A stretch of DNA of 64,000 nt from Qipengyuania flava (GCF_011762005.1 NZ_JAASQU010000003.1:310001-374000), one strand, 5' to 3'; numbered from the stretch's first letter, positions 53,835 through 62,585 are shown. Notes: a model not told the origin generated them from the sequence alone. A program made the numbers and translations.

Positions 53835-54923
53835 ATGCTGGACCGCTACGACCCGCGTAATTGGCCGATTTCGTATGAAGGTGTGATCCACACGCTGATC
53901 GTGCTGGGCAGCGCAGTGCTGCTGGCGTTGGTCGCGCACTGGGTGGTTTTCGCGCTGCTGCGTCGGCTTGCACGCAGTTCGGAGAGCACGATCGACGACA
54001 TGGTCGTCGAAGCGGTGCGCAAGCCGCTGCGCTGGGCGACGATCGCCTTTGCCATCGCCGCCGCCGCAGAAAACGACGCGCTGGTGGGACGCGGCTGGGA
54101 CATGCTCGCGAGCTTCCTCGTTCCCGCGGTGATCGGCTGGGTGGCCTATGCGATCGTGCGCGGGCTGGCCCGCGGCTACGAAGCGAAGATCAGCGAGGCA
54201 AGCGATCCGGTCGCGCAGCGCGGGCGGCTGACGCGGATCGCGATCCTTTCGCGCACGGTGAAGGTGGGAATCATCATCGTCACCGTTTCGCTGATCATGC
54301 TGAACATCCCCGGCGTGCGCGACGTCGGCACCACGCTGCTCGCATCGGCCGGTCTGGCGGCCCTTGCAGTGGGTGCCGCCGCGCAGCCGGCACTCAAGTC
54401 GCTGATCGGCGGCCTGCAAATGGCGATCACCCAGCCGCTACGGATTGGCGATCTCGTCAAGGTCGATGGCCAGGCTGGCCGGGTCGAGGAAATCCGCATG
54501 AGCTTCGTCACCATCCGGACCTGGGACGAACGCGTGCTGGTGGTGCCGACCATCCGTTTTCTCGACGAGAGTTTCGAGAACTGGTCGCGCGTCGACGAGC
54601 GCCTGACCGGTCCGGTGATGCTGCATCTCGATCCGATCGCGGACGTCGAGCCGATCCGCGCCGAATTCGAACGCTACGTGCAGGCGCACGAATTGTGGGA
54701 CGGCCGCAACCTGCAGCTGCTCATGACCGAAGCCTATCCCGAGAGCGTCGAACTGCGCCTGTCGATGAGCGCGGAAACCATCGGCGACCTGTGGGTTCTG
54801 CGCTGCGGGGTGCGCGAACACATGCTGACTTGGCTACGCGAACACCAGCCCGATGCGCTGATCAGGCATCGTCTCGAGGTTCCCGGCGGGCACCCCAAGG
54901 CCGAGGAACCGGCCGCGCCCTGA
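53835..54923 (+). CDS. MscS-family mechanosensitive channel (longer form)
   Basis: 362 residues with four to five transmembrane helices (about 18-45, 66-83, 92-112, 139-160 and a pore helix). The pore and beta domain read LASAGLAALAVGAAAQPALK and LIGGLQMAITQPLRIGDLVK, then VVPTIRFLDESFENWS. This is the MscS-like subgroup with an extended N-terminus rather than true MscS. It could relieve osmotic stress or have another role. It lies 38 bases after the kinase gene on the same strand and is convergent with the CDC48-type gene. Confidence 0.9.
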   Translation: MLDRYDPRNWPISYEGVIHTLIVLGSAVLLALVAHWVVFALLRRLARSSESTIDDMVVEAVRKPLRWATIAFAIAAAAENDALVGRGWDMLASFLVPAVIGWVAYAIVRGLARGYEAKISEASDPVAQRGRLTRIAILSRTVKVGIIIVTVSLIMLNIPGVRDVGTTLLASAGLAALAVGAAAQPALKSLIGGLQMAITQPLRIGDLVKVDGQAGRVEEIRMSFVTIRTWDERVLVVPTIRFLDESFENWSRVDERLTGPVMLHLDPIADVEPIRAEFERYVQAHELWDGRNLQLLMTEAYPESVELRLSMSAETIGDLWVLRCGVREHMLTWLREHQPDALIRHRLEVPGGHPKAEEPAAP

Positions 54924-54963
54924 CCTGTCGCATAAGCGGCGGATCTAGAGCGCGGCTGCGGTC

Positions 54964-57291
54964 CTAGCCGGTGGTTTCGGGCCCGTGCTTCTCGTCGCGC
55001 GTGCTTTCGACCATGCCCTCGTAGAGGAAGCCGATCGGCCGCACTTCGGCCGCGCGCTTTTTCAATTCGCCGCGCATCTTCTTGTATTCGGCTTCCATCT
55101 TCGGGGTCACCGTCGCCCGGCTGTCCTTGAGCGCTTCGGCGAAGTCGGTCGCGGAAACCTCCTGCACCTCGCTGCCCACGCGGTGCAGTGCATTGAGGCC
55201 CGCACGACGCACTACGTCTTCGAGATCCGCCCCGGTAAAGCGCGCGGTCTTGTCCGCCACGACGGCCAGATCGACATCTGCCGCCAGCGGCATGTCCTTG
55301 GTATGGATACCGAGGATCTGCTCGCGGCCCGCCTTGTCGGGCGTACCGACATAAACCAGCTCGTCGAAACGACCCGGGCGCAGCAGCGCCGGATCAACCA
55401 GCGTCGGGCGATTGGTCGCGCCGATCACCACGACCGACTGGAGTTCTTCCAGCCCGTCCATTTCCGCGAGGATTGTGTTGACCACGCGGCCGGTGACCTG
55501 CGGCTCGCCCTGCCCGCTGCCGCGGGCCGGAACGAGGCTGTCGATCTCGTCGATGAAGACGACGCAGGGCGCAACCGCGCGGGCGCGCTTGAACATGCGC
55601 GCGATCTGCTGCTCGCTCTCGCCATACCATTTCGACAGCAGGTCCGAGCTCTTCATCGAGATGAAATTGGCCTTCGCCTCCTTGGCCACCGCCTTGGCAA
55701 GCAGCGTCTTGCCCGTGCCCGGGGGGCCATAGAGCAGGAAGCCCTTCGCCGGTCGGATTCCGAGGCGGTGGAAGGCCTCGGGGTTCTTCATCGGCAGTTC
55801 GATGCCTTCCTTGAGCTTCTCGATCGAATCGCCCACCCCGCCAATGTCGGACCAGCCGACCTTGGGGACCTGAACCATGACTTCGCGCATTGCCGAAGGC
55901 TGGATCCGCTTGAGCGCGGAAAGGAAATCCTCGCGCCCGACATAGAGCTCGTCGAGCACTTCGGGCGGGATCGTACGCTCGTCGAGGTCGATCTTGGGCA
56001 TGATCCGGCGCACCGCATCGATCGCCGCCTCGCGCGCCAGCGCCGCGATATCGGCGCCGACGAAGCCATAGGTCGCGCGCGCCAGTTCGCCGAGATCGAC
56101 CCTGTCGCCCAAGGGCATGCCGCGCGTGTGGATGCCGAGGATCTCGCGCCGCCCCTGCTCGTCGGGGACGCCGATCACGATTTCGCGATCGAAGCGGCCC
56201 GGACGGCGCAGCGCCTCGTCGATGGCATCGGGGCGGTTGGTGGCCGCGATCACCACGAGGTTCGAACGCGCCTCGAGCCCGTCCATCAGTGTCAGCAATT
56301 GGGCGACGAGGCGCTTTTCCGCCTCGCCCGGGACACGGTCGCGCTTGGGGGCGATCGAATCGATCTCGTCGATAAACACGATGGCGGGCGCGTCCTTGCT
56401 GGCCTGTTCGAACACTTCGCGCAGCGCCTTTTCGCTCTCGCCATAGCCCGAACCCATGATCTCGGGTCCGTTGATGGTGAAGAAATTGGCATCGCTTTCG
56501 TTAGCGACCGCTTGCGCGAGCCGCGTCTTGCCGGTGCCTGGCGGTCCGTGCAGCAGCACGCCCTTGGGCGGATCGACACCCAGCCGGGTGAACAGTTCCG
56601 GATAGCGCAGCGGCAGTTCAACCATTTCGCGCAATTGCTGGATGGTTTCCTCCATCCCGCCGACATCGTCGTAATTGACCACTGCGCGCGCATCGCGCGG
56701 CGCCTCGAATTCGGCGCGCAGCTCGACCTCGGTATCCTCGTCGATATGGACGATGCCCTTGGGGCTGGTCGACACGACGCTCAGCCGGATCTGGGTGAGC
56801 GCATAGGCGGGCGCGTTGAACATGCGGCGCACTTCGGGCGGCATGTTCTGCACCGGCTGCTGGCCGGTGGTCGCCACGAGGTCGCCCGCTACCAGCGGCT
56901 TGCGGAAGAAGTTGCGCTTGAGCGCCTGTGCCGGACCCTGCAGCCGCATCTCGCGCTGTGCGGGGGCAAAGACCACGCGGGTCGCGGGCCGCGATTCGGC
57001 CACCGCCACGCGCACATGTTCGCCCGACCCGACTTCGGCATTGCCGCGCTGGAGCCCATCAAGCCGGATGACATCGAGGCTCTGGTCTTCGTCGTAGGCA
57101 GCCATGGCGACCGCCGCGGTCGCGCGCTTGCCGGTGATTTCGACCAGGTCGCCCTCGGTGATCCCCAGCGCCTGGAATGCGGAACGCGGCATGCGCGCGA
57201 TGCCCTGTCCGCTTTCTTCCTGCCGCGCCGCTGCAACCTGCAGCCTAACAGTGGTGTCATCTGGAGTGGTTGCAGCGTCCGCATCGGCCAT
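54964..57291 (-). CDS. CDC48/p97/VAT-type double AAA+ ATPase
   Basis: 775 residues. An N-terminal double-psi-barrel/beta domain (about 1-190) typical of CDC48 and archaeal VAT is followed by two AAA modules. D1 Walker A is HGPPGTGKTRL (about 248) with Walker B IVFIDEIDSIAPK, and D2 Walker A is YGPPGTGKTLL (about 521) with VVFIDEIDSLVPAR. Both sensor regions (VIAATNRPDAIDEALRRPG, VIGATNRPTLVDPALLRPG) are intact. CDC48 proteins unfold ubiquitylated or other proteins for degradation in eukaryotes and archaea. The bacterial role is unclear. No protease or ubiquitin-like gene is nearby. It has a long leader with a terminator and a palindrome. Confidence 0.93.
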   Translation of the reverse strand: MADADAATTPDDTTVRLQVAAARQEESGQGIARMPRSAFQALGITEGDLVEITGKRATAAVAMAAYDEDQSLDVIRLDGLQRGNAEVGSGEHVRVAVAESRPATRVVFAPAQREMRLQGPAQALKRNFFRKPLVAGDLVATTGQQPVQNMPPEVRRMFNAPAYALTQIRLSVVSTSPKGIVHIDEDTEVELRAEFEAPRDARAVVNYDDVGGMEETIQQLREMVELPLRYPELFTRLGVDPPKGVLLHGPPGTGKTRLAQAVANESDANFFTINGPEIMGSGYGESEKALREVFEQASKDAPAIVFIDEIDSIAPKRDRVPGEAEKRLVAQLLTLMDGLEARSNLVVIAATNRPDAIDEALRRPGRFDREIVIGVPDEQGRREILGIHTRGMPLGDRVDLGELARATYGFVGADIAALAREAAIDAVRRIMPKIDLDERTIPPEVLDELYVGREDFLSALKRIQPSAMREVMVQVPKVGWSDIGGVGDSIEKLKEGIELPMKNPEAFHRLGIRPAKGFLLYGPPGTGKTLLAKAVAKEAKANFISMKSSDLLSKWYGESEQQIARMFKRARAVAPCVVFIDEIDSLVPARGSGQGEPQVTGRVVNTILAEMDGLEELQSVVVIGATNRPTLVDPALLRPGRFDELVYVGTPDKAGREQILGIHTKDMPLAADVDLAVVADKTARFTGADLEDVVRRAGLNALHRVGSEVQEVSATDFAEALKDSRATVTPKMEAEYKKMRGELKKRAAEVRPIGFLYEGMVESTRDEKHGPETTG

Positions 57292-57327
57292 TGAGCTGGG
57301 TTCCCGTTACCTGTTCGCGTCGTGCGG

Positions 57328-57339
57328 CCCCAATTGGGG
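57328..57339. repeat. Perfect palindrome CCCCAATTGGGG in the CDC48 leader
   Basis: The same 12-mer occurs at 49505-49516 before the small lipoprotein gene. It lies 37-48 bases upstream of the CDC48-type ATG, a typical operator location. Confidence 0.5.
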
Positions 57340-57390
57340 ACCGGGCTCATCGGATGCAATGAGCGAGCCCTGCGTGAAGGTCCAGCGGCA

Positions 57391-57540
57391 AGAAAAAAGC
57401 CCGGCTGGCGAACCAACCGGGCTTGGAAGTCTTGGGAGAGGATGCCTGAAAGGCACGTCCGATATGTTCGACGGCACGGTTTTGTGCAAGTGCGAAAAGG
57501 ACAAACTAGATTGCACAAAGCGCAACGGTCTTTCGCATTG
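57391..57540 (-). ncRNA. Candidate small RNA or attenuator ending in an intrinsic terminator
   Basis: On the minus strand AAGCCCGG-loop-CCGGGCTT (57424-57397, inner TGG/CCA pair) followed by TTTTTTC is a strong terminator. No protein gene on this strand ends there. Just before it the RNA would fold a TGCCTTTCAGGCA hairpin (about 57444-57456) and contain CCTCTCCC. Either a separate small RNA of roughly 100-150 bases is made, or this is a regulated leader of the CDC48-type gene, whose ATG is 100 bases further. Its 5' end is a guess. Confidence 0.45.
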
Positions 57541-57807
57541 CGCGCCTAAGGCATTGTATTTCAATTTCTTTACAATGCATGCTCGGCGCGGATCTCTTTT
57601 TGCAGCGCACAATATCCGACGGTTTGTGCACTTGCAGCGCAGCCGGGCGCACGGAATCGAGGCGCGCCCTAGGGCGGCTGCGGGGCGAAGACCAGCCCAA
57701 TTTGCCGCCTCCCGAGCGAGTCTTTCCTCCGAAGCGGGCGGTTCGGGATCGCATTCGCTGCTATGGAACGCCGAACCGCAACCGACTCGACCAACGGAGC
57801 CCACCCC
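57541..57807. other. Non-coding stretch with repeated TTGTGCA elements
   Basis: Rest of the 516-base gap between the CDC48-type and acid-phosphatase genes. TTGTGCA-like elements occur in both orientations at about 57480-57487, 57513-57519, 57606-57612 and 57625-57631. An AT-rich section (57555-57580) may hold promoters for either strand. I recognise no gene here. Confidence 0.4.
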
Positions 57808-58740
57808 ATGATTCGCCTTGCCCTGATCACCACCGGAAGCCTCGTGCTTGCCGGATGCGCGACCGCAACCGGCGCTCCGATCGCTGCGGAGGCGCCAACC
57901 GCTTCCCCGGTGGCGGCGAGTAGCGGCGATGCGCCCGATACGATGCGCTGGCTCTACGGCTCCGGCGAAGCTGCCGCCGCATCGATCCAGACCTGGCGGC
58001 AAATCGCCGATTATGCAGTGGCGGTGGCTAGCGCAGGCGCCACCCCGCGCTCAGTCCCGATGGGGTTGCCCGGTTACGAGGGGGGGATCGGCGCGCCGTC
58101 CTGCACATCCGACGATGGCGTACAGAAGCCGTTGGCGGCCGTTTTCGATGTCGACGAGACGGTTCTGCTCAACACCGGTTACGAATATTGGCAGGCGCTC
58201 AGCGGCAAGGGTTTCGATCCCGCAGAATGGGGCCAGTGGGAACGCGGGGGCGCGGGTATAGCGCCCCCCGTACCCGGCGCGGTGACCGGCATACGTCGCC
58301 TGCGCGAGGCAGGCATAACCGTTATCTTCAACACCAATCGCGATACGGGTTCGGCCGCAGGCACGGTCGCGGCGCTCGAAGCGGCCGGCGTCGGCCGAGC
58401 GGTCCATCGCGAAACGCTGTTCCTGCGCGGCGACGATGCGATGGGCGGTCGCAAGGACGGACGCCGCGCGCGAATCGCGGAGACGCATTGCGTCATCGCG
58501 ATGGCGGGCGACAATCTCGGCGATTTCGCCGATGTCTTCAATGCGGACGAAAGCGCGATCCAGCAGCGCCGCGCTATGGTTGCCCGCGGCGATTATGCGC
58601 GCCTGTGGGGCAATGGCTGGTTCCTCGTGCCCAACCCGGTCTACGGCGCATGGCAGGAAGGCACCATCGACCAGGTCTTCCCGCCCGAAACCCGGTGGAG
58701 ACCGCAAATCGGCGACGCACCCGCGATTATGGAACAATAG
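57808..58740 (+). CDS. Lipoprotein acid phosphatase, HAD superfamily (e(P4)-like)
   Basis: 310 residues from ATG 57808. Lipobox LAGC (Cys 17). HAD motif I is AAVFDVDETVLLNTGYEYW (about 118), motif II lies in VIFNTNRDTGSA, and motif IV in MAGDNLGDFADVF (about 232). These give the DDDD-type phosphatase active site of class C acid phosphatases/5'-nucleotidases such as Haemophilus e(P4). Probably outer-membrane anchored and releasing phosphate or nucleosides from nucleotides. Convergent with the HNH gene, 31 bases away. Confidence 0.88.
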   Translation: MIRLALITTGSLVLAGCATATGAPIAAEAPTASPVAASSGDAPDTMRWLYGSGEAAAASIQTWRQIADYAVAVASAGATPRSVPMGLPGYEGGIGAPSCTSDDGVQKPLAAVFDVDETVLLNTGYEYWQALSGKGFDPAEWGQWERGGAGIAPPVPGAVTGIRRLREAGITVIFNTNRDTGSAAGTVAALEAAGVGRAVHRETLFLRGDDAMGGRKDGRRARIAETHCVIAMAGDNLGDFADVFNADESAIQQRRAMVARGDYARLWGNGWFLVPNPVYGAWQEGTIDQVFPPETRWRPQIGDAPAIMEQ

Positions 58741-58771
58741 CGGCCGTTGCGGGAGTCGCGGCCGGCCGCGC

Positions 58772-59380
58772 CTAGGCTTCCAGTTCGATGTCCCAGTACA
58801 GCCAGTCGCGCCACGTTTCGTGGAGATAGTTGGGCGGGAACATCTTGCCGTGCTGCTGCAACTGCCAGTGCGTCGGACGGATCGGTTCGCTGTACAGCTG
58901 CATCCCCGCCTGTTTCGGGGTGCGGCCGCCCTTCTTCATGTTGCAGGGCGCACATGCGGTAGCGATGTTCTCCCACGTGGTCTTCCCGCCCAGCCTGCGC
59001 GGCACGACGTGGTCGAAGGTCAGATTGTTCATCGCGCCGCAGAACTGGCAACTGAACCGGTCGCGCAGGAAGACATTGAACCGCGTGAAGGCGGGAAACT
59101 CGCTCGGCTTCACATATTGCTTGAGCGCGATCACGCTGGGGATCTTCATGTCGAGCGAGGGAGAATGAACCTCGCGGTCGTAGGTCTCGATCACATCGAC
59201 CCGGTCGAGGAAGATCGCCTTGATCGCGGTCTGCCACGGCCACAGGCTCAGCGGATAGTAGGACAGCGGGGTGTAGTCCGCGTTGAGGACGAGCGAAGGG
59301 CACGACTGCAGATTGCGCGTCGGGTCTTCCTCGGTACTCCGGAACCTCGCGGCCCGTTCCAGCAGTTCGGCCTTGAACAC
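58772..59380 (-). CDS. HNH endonuclease-family protein
   Basis: 202 residues from GTG 59380 with GGGGAGG ten bases upstream. C-terminal HNH domain: CQFCGAMNNLTFDHVVPRRL then GGKTTWENIATACAPCNMKK, with two CxxC zinc pairs and the His-Asn-His pattern. The N-terminal part (PSLVLNADYTPLSYYPLSLW, then AIKAIFLDRVDVIETYD) is the conserved HNH-associated beta-domain found in many bacterial genomes. The function is unclear and no restriction partner is present. Longer upstream frames have no homology. Confidence 0.9.
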   Translation of the reverse strand: MFKAELLERAARFRSTEEDPTRNLQSCPSLVLNADYTPLSYYPLSLWPWQTAIKAIFLDRVDVIETYDREVHSPSLDMKIPSVIALKQYVKPSEFPAFTRFNVFLRDRFSCQFCGAMNNLTFDHVVPRRLGGKTTWENIATACAPCNMKKGGRTPKQAGMQLYSEPIRPTHWQLQQHGKMFPPNYLHETWRDWLYWDIELEA

Positions 59381-59503
59381 GTCTCGCGGTCCTCCCCGAT
59401 CTCTTGGGATGGAAGATGCACTTGCACGGGCAAGCGTCAAGACTGTTACAGACAGGCTATCCACAGCCTGTCCACGCACTTGCCAGCAGCGCGAGCGTAG
59501 CGG

Positions 59504-60346
59504 ATGAGGCGGGCGATGATCGTCACGCGCTTCGCTCCCAGCCCGAATGGGCCGTTGCACTTGGGCCACGCCTATTCGGCCATTCTCGCGCATGATCTCG
59601 CGCGCGATGCCGGCGGCCGCTTCCTGCTGCGGATCGAGGATATCGACGGCCCGCGCTCGCGGCCCGAACTCACCGACGCCTTCCGTCGGGATCTCGAATG
59701 GCTCGGGCTCGAATGGGAAGAAGTGCCCGCGCAATCGACCCGGCTGGAAAGCTACGAACAAGCCGCGCGCGGGTTGCTGCGACGCGGCTATCTCTATCCC
59801 TGCACCTGTACGCGGGCCGAAATCGAGGCGCTCGAGCCGCGACTGGGATCGCAGGGCGCGATCTATCCGGGCACGTGCAAGGGCGCGCGCCTCGATCCCG
59901 CGAAGCCCGCCGCGCTGCGGCTCGATGTCGATCGGGCAATGGCCGATACGGGCGACCTGGTCTGGGAGGACGCGCTGGCGGGAAAGCAGGTGGCCGATCC
60001 GCGCGAGGCAGGCGACGTGGTGATCGTGCGCAAGGATGCTCCGGCGAGCTACCATCTGGCTGCTACGCTCGACGATGCGTCCGACGGGGTGACGCTGGTG
60101 ACGCGAGGGGCGGACCTGTTTCCTGCCACGCACATTCATCGCCTGCTGCAGGCGCTGCTCGGCCTTCCGGTACCGCGGTGGCATCATCATGCCTTGCTGC
60201 TCGACGAGAGCGGCCGGAAGCTGGCCAAGCGGCGCGGCTCGCCCTCGCTCGCCGACCGACGCGGCGCCGGGGAGGACGGACTGTTGCTTGCCCAGCAACT
60301 CCGCTTGCACCGATTTCCGTCTGGCATTTCGCTCGCGAGCGCCTAG
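59504..60346 (+). CDS. gluQ: Glutamyl-Q tRNA(Asp) synthetase
   Basis: 280 residues. A truncated GltX paralogue without the anticodon-binding domain, attaching glutamate to queuosine in tRNA(Asp). HIGH motif in APSPNGPLHLGHAYSAIL, KMSKS-like KLAKRRGSPSL, and a zinc site CTCTRAEI...GTCKG. ATG 59504 starts MRRAMIVTRFAPSPNG, and ATG 59516 would also work. It is followed by a HIG1-type gene 12 bases later on the same strand. Implies queuosine synthesis elsewhere in the genome. Confidence 0.93.
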   Translation: MRRAMIVTRFAPSPNGPLHLGHAYSAILAHDLARDAGGRFLLRIEDIDGPRSRPELTDAFRRDLEWLGLEWEEVPAQSTRLESYEQAARGLLRRGYLYPCTCTRAEIEALEPRLGSQGAIYPGTCKGARLDPAKPAALRLDVDRAMADTGDLVWEDALAGKQVADPREAGDVVIVRKDAPASYHLAATLDDASDGVTLVTRGADLFPATHIHRLLQALLGLPVPRWHHHALLLDESGRKLAKRRGSPSLADRRGAGEDGLLLAQQLRLHRFPSGISLASA

Positions 60347-60358
60347 ATCAGCCGGGCT

Positions 60359-60589
60359 ATGACAACATTCCTCACCATTCTCCTCGTCATCCTCATGGTT
60401 CTTGTGGTCGCCTCGCTCGTGCGCGGGATCGTTGCCTTCCTGAAAAGCACGAAGATCGACCTGGAAAGCGGTGAGCAGACCGACGCGACCGACATGCAAT
60501 TGCTGCAGAACAAGATGATGTTCGCGCGCATCAAGTATCAGGCGCTGGCGGTGGTGGTGGTCGCGATCATCCTCGCGGTGGCCAGCTAG
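60359..60589 (+). CDS. HIG1-domain-type twin transmembrane protein
   Basis: 76 residues with two transmembrane helices (about 4-27 and 55-74) joined by a short loop with KSTKIDLESGEQTDATDMQL and a following NKMMFARIKYQALA. This is the HIG1/RCF1-like layout found in alphaproteobacteria and mitochondria, where such proteins associate with cytochrome oxidase. Placement directly before the cobalamin adenosyltransferase gene is usual. The respiratory role in this organism is inferred. Confidence 0.8.
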   Translation: MTTFLTILLVILMVLVVASLVRGIVAFLKSTKIDLESGEQTDATDMQLLQNKMMFARIKYQALAVVVVAIILAVAS

Positions 60590-60610
60590 AGGCCGGGCGG
60601 AACTGCGGGT

Positions 60611-61189
60611 TTGGTCAAGCTCAACAAGATCTACACGCGTACGGGCGATGCTGGCACCACCGGCCTTGTCGACGGATCGCGCCTGCCCAAGCACGACGTG
60701 CGGATGGAAGCGATTGGCGCGGTTGACGAAGCCAACAGCGCGCTGGGGCTTGCCGCAGCGATCCTTGGCGACAACGAGCATGCACAGCAGCTTTTCCGGA
60801 TCCAGAACGACCTGTTCGATCTGGGCGCGGATCTCGCGACGCCCGCGACAGAGGATGACGATTTCGCGCCGTCGGAGATGGTCCTGCGCATGGTTGCGGC
60901 CCAGACCGCTTGGCTCGAACAGGCGATCGATGCGGCCAACGCAAACCTCGAACCGCTGACCAGCTTTGTTCTTCCCGGTGGAAGCGAGGCTTCTGCGCGT
61001 CTGCACGTCGCCCGCGCCGCGACCCGTCGCGCCGAACGCGCCATGACCGCCATGGCCGAGCAATTGCGCACCAACCCGCAGGCGCTGGCTTACATCAACC
61101 GCCTCTCCGACTATCTCTTTGTGCTCGCTCGCACGGCTAACGATGGCGGGCGCAGCGATATCAAATGGGTCCCCGGCGCAAACCGCTAA
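60611..61189 (+). CDS. Cob(I)yrinic acid a,c-diamide adenosyltransferase (PduO type)
   Basis: 192 residues from TTG 60611 (VKLNKIYTRTGDAGTTGLVD). Transfers adenosyl from ATP to cob(I)alamin to make coenzyme B12. The ATP site YTRTGDAGTTGL, the helix RMEAIGAVDEANSALGL and the final ARAATRRAERAMTAMAEQLR with INRLSDYLFVLAR are conserved. TTG start is 21 bases after the HIG1 stop. No other B12 gene is nearby, so the cofactor likely serves a mutase or reductase elsewhere. Confidence 0.93.
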   Translation: MVKLNKIYTRTGDAGTTGLVDGSRLPKHDVRMEAIGAVDEANSALGLAAAILGDNEHAQQLFRIQNDLFDLGADLATPATEDDDFAPSEMVLRMVAAQTAWLEQAIDAANANLEPLTSFVLPGGSEASARLHVARAATRRAERAMTAMAEQLRTNPQALAYINRLSDYLFVLARTANDGGRSDIKWVPGANR

Positions 61190-61260
61190 GCGGGCGCTAG
61201 CCAGCGCGCCACGCCTTCGCTAGTGCACACGCCTTGCTGCACTTGCGAAAGGATACCCAG

Positions 61261-62133
61261 ATGAACAAAACGGTCGCCATCATCGGTGCGGGCCAAATGG
61301 GCTCGGGCATTGCGCAGACCGTCGCCGCGCACGGTATGGACGTATTGCTGGCCGACGTCAGTCTCGATGTCGCCGAGCAGGCGCACAAGTCGATCGACAA
61401 GGCGCTGGGTAAGCTGGTCGGCAAGGGTAAGCTGGAGATCGCCGACGCGGAGGCCACGCTCGCGAGAATCACACCGGTGGGCGACTATGCGCCGATGAAG
61501 GACGCGAGCCTCATCATCGAGGCCGCCACCGAAAAGGAAGAGATCAAGCAGGCGATCTTCGGCAAGGCGGGCGAGATGCTGGCGCCCGACGCGATCATGG
61601 CTTCGAACACCAGTTCGATCCCGATCACCCGCATGGCCAATTATGCGCCCGATCCGGCGCGCTTCATCGGCCTGCACTTCTTCAATCCGGTTCCGGTGAT
61701 GAAGCTGATCGAGGTGATCCCGGGTCTCGCGACCGCACAGGCGACCACCGATCGCACGACCGCTTTCGCCGAAAGCCTGGGCAAGGAAGTGGTCCTGTCG
61801 CAGGACGAGCCGGGTTTCGTGGTCAACCGCATCCTGCTGCCGATGATCAACGAAGCCATCTTCGTACTCGGCCAGTCGACCGCCGATATCGAGGATATCG
61901 ACAAGGGGTGCCGCCTTGGTCTCAACCATCCGATGGGGCCGCTGCAATTGGCCGATTTCGTCGGGCTGGATACCTGTCTCGACATCATCATGGTGCTCTA
62001 CAAGACCACCCGCGACGCCAAGTATCGCCCTGCACCGCTCTTGGTGAAATATGTCGAGGCGGGCTGGCTGGGCCGCAAGACCGGTCGCGGCTTCTACGAC
62101 TATTCGGGCGAACAGCCGGTCCCGACCAGGTAA
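61261..62133 (+). CDS. 3-hydroxybutyryl-CoA dehydrogenase
   Basis: 290 residues from ATG 61261. NAD-binding [18 protein letters not shown], substrate region [13 protein letters not shown], catalytic [15 protein letters not shown] (His about 139), and the C-terminal domain [20 protein letters not shown] and [20 protein letters not shown]. It oxidises (S)-3-hydroxybutyryl-CoA in fatty-acid or butanoate metabolism. Upstream frame extensions are rejected because the GxGxxG fold begins at residue 3 of the chosen start. Confidence 0.95.
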   Translation: MNKTVAIIGAGQMGSGIAQTVAAHGMDVLLADVSLDVAEQAHKSIDKALGKLVGKGKLEIADAEATLARITPVGDYAPMKDASLIIEAATEKEEIKQAIFGKAGEMLAPDAIMASNTSSIPITRMANYAPDPARFIGLHFFNPVPVMKLIEVIPGLATAQATTDRTTAFAESLGKEVVLSQDEPGFVVNRILLPMINEAIFVLGQSTADIEDIDKGCRLGLNHPMGPLQLADFVGLDTCLDIIMVLYKTTRDAKYRPAPLLVKYVEAGWLGRKTGRGFYDYSGEQPVPTR

Positions 62134-62192
62134 TCTGCTGAGTGCGGTAGGGCGTCGGCCGCTTCGGTACCGGGCTGCATGCACCAACCGAC

Positions 62193-62218
62193 GGAACCCT
62201 ACCCCCTCGCTTTCCGTT
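62193..62218 (+). promoter_or_regulatory. EcfG-type general stress promoter
   Basis: GGAAC (62193-62197), 17 bases, CGTT (62215-62218), a full match to the alphaproteobacterial stress sigma consensus. Start would be near 62225, leaving a 16-base leader containing GGAGA before the ATG at 62241. Confidence 0.7.
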
Positions 62219-62240
62219 TCTCCTCCAAAGGAGAATTCGA

Positions 62241-62585
62241 ATGAGCAATGCCAAAGCTGAAAGCCAGGAGATGCGCCAGTCGGGCCTCGCGCCCGAGACG
62301 CATAATGACGAGCAGGACGACCATCGCAACCAGGCCCAGGAAGTGAGCGAGGAAGCGCAGCATCAGAGCCGCGAAACCGGCTCGCCCACCGAAAGCGTCA
62401 AGGACGACAACAAGAGCGGGCTGATGAATGATTCGACGCAGGACACGGTCGATCACATGCGCGACATGGAAAGCTCGGGCCGGGTCGACATGGGCGCCTA
62501 TCGCGGCGAACCCAATCACGATGACAATGTCGACAAATACGGTAAGTCAGCCAAGCCCGACGGGCTGCGCGGCGACGGCACCTAA
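62241..62585 (+). CDS. Hydrophilic, probably disordered stress protein
   Basis: 114 residues, charged and without hydrophobic core (MSNAKAESQEMRQSGLAPET, then DEQDDHRNQAQEVSEEAQHQ). Very few aromatic residues and no cysteine, so likely intrinsically disordered, in the style of stress- or desiccation-induced protectants. A perfect EcfG-type promoter precedes it, which supports that role. No family recognised. Its TAA overlaps the TAG of the convergent DUF202 gene (62582-62585). Confidence 0.75.
   Translation: MSNAKAESQEMRQSGLAPETHNDEQDDHRNQAQEVSEEAQHQSRETGSPTESVKDDNKSGLMNDSTQDTVDHMRDMESSGRVDMGAYRGEPNHDDNVDKYGKSAKPDGLRGDGT

Noticed and set aside
57307-58002. Minus-strand frame of 231 codons in the CDC48 upstream region
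   Set aside because: It crosses a strong terminator, overlaps the start of the acid-phosphatase gene and has no domain-like sequence.
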